Source: Chloroflexota bacterium (lineage in GTDB: Bacteria; Chloroflexota; UBA6077; JACCZL01). From it: DNA of 36,867 bases. The notes under the pieces were generated by a model, which saw only the letters and a program-made list of their open reading frames with translations, was not told where the DNA came from and ran no database searches. Position numbers and translations under genes: made by a program. The stretch is taken from the NCBI GenBank assembly GCA_020845495.1, contig JADLFM010000040.1, forward strand, positions 1 through 36,867, in the 5' to 3' direction. Numbering within the stretch: the first letter of the stretch is position 1; each line of letters begins with the position of its first letter. This document shows, piece after piece, positions 34,953 to 36,867 of this stretch.

Positions 34953-35396
34953 CGCCCTCCCGCCCATTGTCGCCTCGCTCAGTGCGAACCGGGTTCCATC
35001 ATGGGGTACCGACGGTACACGCGATCTGTGCGTCAGAACCATACCAGCCGGCCGCTGGTGCGTCCCATGCCCGGCAAGCGTCGACTTCGGGGGGAGTCAG
35101 CTCCTCGAGACGTCGGCGCCGTGGGCGGATAGCGTGGCGTGAGTGTTGGAGCGCCGATGGGGCAGCCGGTGACGCGGTAGGGCACGCAGGGACGAGCGGG
35201 ACACTACCGCCGCCGTATCCGAGCGCACGCAGCGGTGTCTCACCAGGGTCTACGAGTCGTGCACCGATCTCGGGTCGTCAGTCGTCACGCCGCGTCGACG
35301 ACAGCGCCACGCCATGGCGCTCGAACGGCCAATCTCTGTACGATTGCCCCCCAAGCTCCCGCCCCGTAGCTCCTGGGCGGCCTGGAGTCATCGGCG
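34953..35396. other. Gene-free spacer between divergent phosphatase and hexapeptide-transferase genes
   Basis: No coding region was recognised on either strand. A TACGAT hexamer at about 35339 may be a -10 of the downstream plus-strand gene, but the -35 is weak. Confidence 0.4.
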
Positions 35397-36224
35397 ATGC
35401 ATCCCGCGATTCGTGCCTTGACGAGCGTCCGATTCACCACCCTGCCGACCGGCGCGACTGTGGCCGACGACCTCGTCATAGCCGAGGGCTCCTATGTCGG
35501 CAACAGCGTGACGATCTACCCCGGTGTGGAGATCGGCGCCGGCGCGATCGTGCTCGACGGCGCGGTGATCGGGCGCATTCCAATCTCGAACGGCACGACG
35601 ACCCGGCCAGTTCAGAGCGATTTCGGCCACGTCACGATCGGCGAAGGCGCGATCGTCGGCGCGAATGTCGTGCTCTACACCAACGTCGCCATCGGGGAGC
35701 GGGTGCTCATCGGCGATCTGGCCTCTCTGCGCGAGGGCTGCGTGGTGGGCGAACGGGCGATCGTCGGACGCGGGGTGATGGCGCTGTACAACTGCCAGGT
35801 TGGGGCATTCGCTCGGGTTCAAGATCAGGCACATCTGGTCGGCGATATGGTCATCGAGGAGCACGTCTTCATCGGCATGCAAGTCGTGACCACCAACGAC
35901 AACGACGTCTACCTCGCGCGTTTCGGCATCGGCACGAACGGGCGTCGGGGCGGCCCGAAGGTCCGGCGCTTCGCGGCTATCGGCGCGGGCGCGACGATCT
36001 TGCCGAGTGTCGAGATCGGCGAGGGAGCGCTCGTGGCGGCGGGCGCGGTCGTCACAAAGGACGTTCCGGCCTGGACGATCGTCGCGGGAATTCCGGCCCG
36101 GCCGATGAAGCCGGTGCCCGACGAGTGGCGCGAACTGGTGGTCGAGAAGGCGCTCGCAACCGAACGGTCCGGTGAGCCGAGTAATGGCCCCGCTGTCGGC
36201 GCGGAGCTTTTGACCAGCCGATGA
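35397..36224 (+). CDS. Left-handed beta-helix (hexapeptide-repeat) acyltransferase-like protein
   Basis: 275 residues. The sequence shows many hexapeptide repeats of the [LIV]-G-x4 type (for example VTIGEGAIVGANVVLYTNVA and AAIGAGATILPSVEIGEGAL), forming a left-handed parallel beta helix as in sugar N- or O-acetyltransferases. The IVAGIPARPMKPV end is the typical cap of this family. ATG 35397 has GGAG nine bases upstream. With the next gene it suggests surface polysaccharide or sugar-nucleotide modification. The exact acceptor is unknown. The tail after residue 250 is variable and probably disordered. Confidence 0.88.
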   Translation: MHPAIRALTSVRFTTLPTGATVADDLVIAEGSYVGNSVTIYPGVEIGAGAIVLDGAVIGRIPISNGTTTRPVQSDFGHVTIGEGAIVGANVVLYTNVAIGERVLIGDLASLREGCVVGERAIVGRGVMALYNCQVGAFARVQDQAHLVGDMVIEEHVFIGMQVVTTNDNDVYLARFGIGTNGRRGGPKVRRFAAIGAGATILPSVEIGEGALVAAGAVVTKDVPAWTIVAGIPARPMKPVPDEWRELVVEKALATERSGEPSNGPAVGAELLTSR

Positions 36225-36248
36225 CCCCGCCGCGATGACTTGTCCGGG

Positions 36249-36867
36249 ATGAGCCGTCCGCGCCTCTTGCGCCGAGCGCGCGGCCTGGCAGCACGTGCGC
36301 TCGGCCGAACCCGAGGCAAGGCGCCGGTCAGCGGCGATCTCCGATACCCTGACTGGTCGACGATCCTCGACACCAATCGCCCCCTTTGGGAAGACGCTCG
36401 GCGGCGCGCCGCGGCCGGCCCGAACGTGCTCGTCGCCACCAGCACCGGCGGCTACGCGGCTGGCTCGATCTTCGAGAGCGTCCTCTCGGCCGCACTAACG
36501 TTGCGCGGCGCTCGGGTCCATACCCTCCTATGCGACCGCTTCCTCCCAGGCTGCCAGCGGGCCGAAATCGTGGACGTCCCCGATCCTCGCGTCCTGGTCG
36601 ACTACGAGCTCCCGTACAACCTGTGCGACGCCTGCTACGCGACCGGCCGCTACTGCTACGACCCGCTGGGGCTGACCGGCCACCGGCTGAGCCGCCTCGT
36701 GACCCGAATCGAGCGGCAGCAGGCCCGCACGCTGGCGGCCAGCATCCCGTTCGACGAGATTCCGCACTGGAGCTACGACGGGCTGCCGGTCGGGGAGCAT
36801 GCCTATGCCGGGGCGCTGCGTTACTACGCGCGGGGCGACCTGGGGGCGGCCCCCTACGGCGAGACGG
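36249..36867 (+). CDS. Cys-rich putative surface-polysaccharide biosynthesis protein (3' partial)
   Basis: 206 codons are open from ATG 36249 to the window end. After a basic N-terminus comes VLVATSTGGYAAGSIFESVL, a Rossmann-like start, then LLCDRFLPGCQRAE and NLCDACYATGRYCYDPLGL, a cluster of six Cys, and a helical stretch (RLSRLVTRIERQQARTLAAS). The CD-x(n)-PxC ... LCxxCxxxGR pattern is seen in large proteins of capsule or glycan loci whose Cys cluster may bind metal. This call is by pattern only. It begins 24 bp after the hexapeptide-transferase gene, so the two are probably cotranscribed. No clear ribosome-binding site is visible. Confidence 0.55.
   Translation, partial: MSRPRLLRRARGLAARALGRTRGKAPVSGDLRYPDWSTILDTNRPLWEDARRRAAAGPNVLVATSTGGYAAGSIFESVLSAALTLRGARVHTLLCDRFLPGCQRAEIVDVPDPRVLVDYELPYNLCDACYATGRYCYDPLGLTGHRLSRLVTRIERQQARTLAASIPFDEIPHWSYDGLPVGEHAYAGALRYYARGDLGAAPYGET

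Overview
The window is GC-rich bacterial chromosome with short intergenic gaps and many GTG or TTG starts. Gene content and protein style suggest a Chloroflexota bacterium of the Thermomicrobia/Sphaerobacter kind. The clues are the UPF0182 protein, the MoaD-like/DUF1952-like pair, the clpC-radA-PIN/TRAM-ispD-ispF-cysS-rlmB order and GC-rich housekeeping proteins. This assignment is inferred from protein character; no 16S rRNA is present.

Layout. 1-1.1 kb: the 3' end of a membrane protein with two Ig-like domains. 1.2-4.0 kb (minus): a DUF1952-like gene, a MoaD/ThiS-like gene, a NYN-domain gene and a Crp/Fnr regulator. 4.1-5.9 kb: divergent gpsA and plsY (glycerophospholipid synthesis). 6.0-9.4 kb (minus): a ribD-ribE-ribBA-ribH riboflavin operon whose RibD has lost most of its reductase domain. 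9.8-12.0 kb (minus): a thiol dioxygenase followed by a four-domain rhodanese. 12.2 kb: tRNA-Ser(GCT) with promoter and hairpin. 12.4-24.8 kb (minus): a long housekeeping block, in transcription order S1 protein, clpC, radA, PIN/TRAM protein, ispD, ispF, an IS5-type remnant, cysS, rlmB. It follows the Firmicutes ctsR-clpC-radA-disA-yacL-ispDF-gltX-cysES-rlmB order, but ctsR, mcsAB, disA, gltX and cysE are absent. 25-30.4 kb: accessory genes (zinc ribbon, GIY-YIG protein, Cys/Met PLP enzyme, amidohydrolase, GNAT acetyltransferase). 30.7-34.9 kb: a UPF0182 membrane protein, a stand-alone receiver and a dual-specificity phosphatase. 35.4 kb to the end: a left-handed beta-helix transferase and the start of a Cys-rich putative surface-polysaccharide gene.

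Two features recur across the window. First, many gene junctions and leaders carry short tandem duplications with units of 13-18 bp. Two of them sit exactly on stop/start junctions (moaD-like/DUF1952-like and ribBA/ribH). Second, promoters show a recurrent -10 of TACAAT or TATACT with weak -35 boxes, and in four cases the -10 lies so close to a possible start codon that leaderless or near-leaderless mRNA is likely. No single large novel system is evident. The best candidates for new biology are the split MoaD-like/DUF1952-like pair, the rhodanese with two intact and two Cys-less domains next to a thiol dioxygenase, the gutted RibD, and RlmB with a disordered Arg/Asp-rich extension of about 260 residues.
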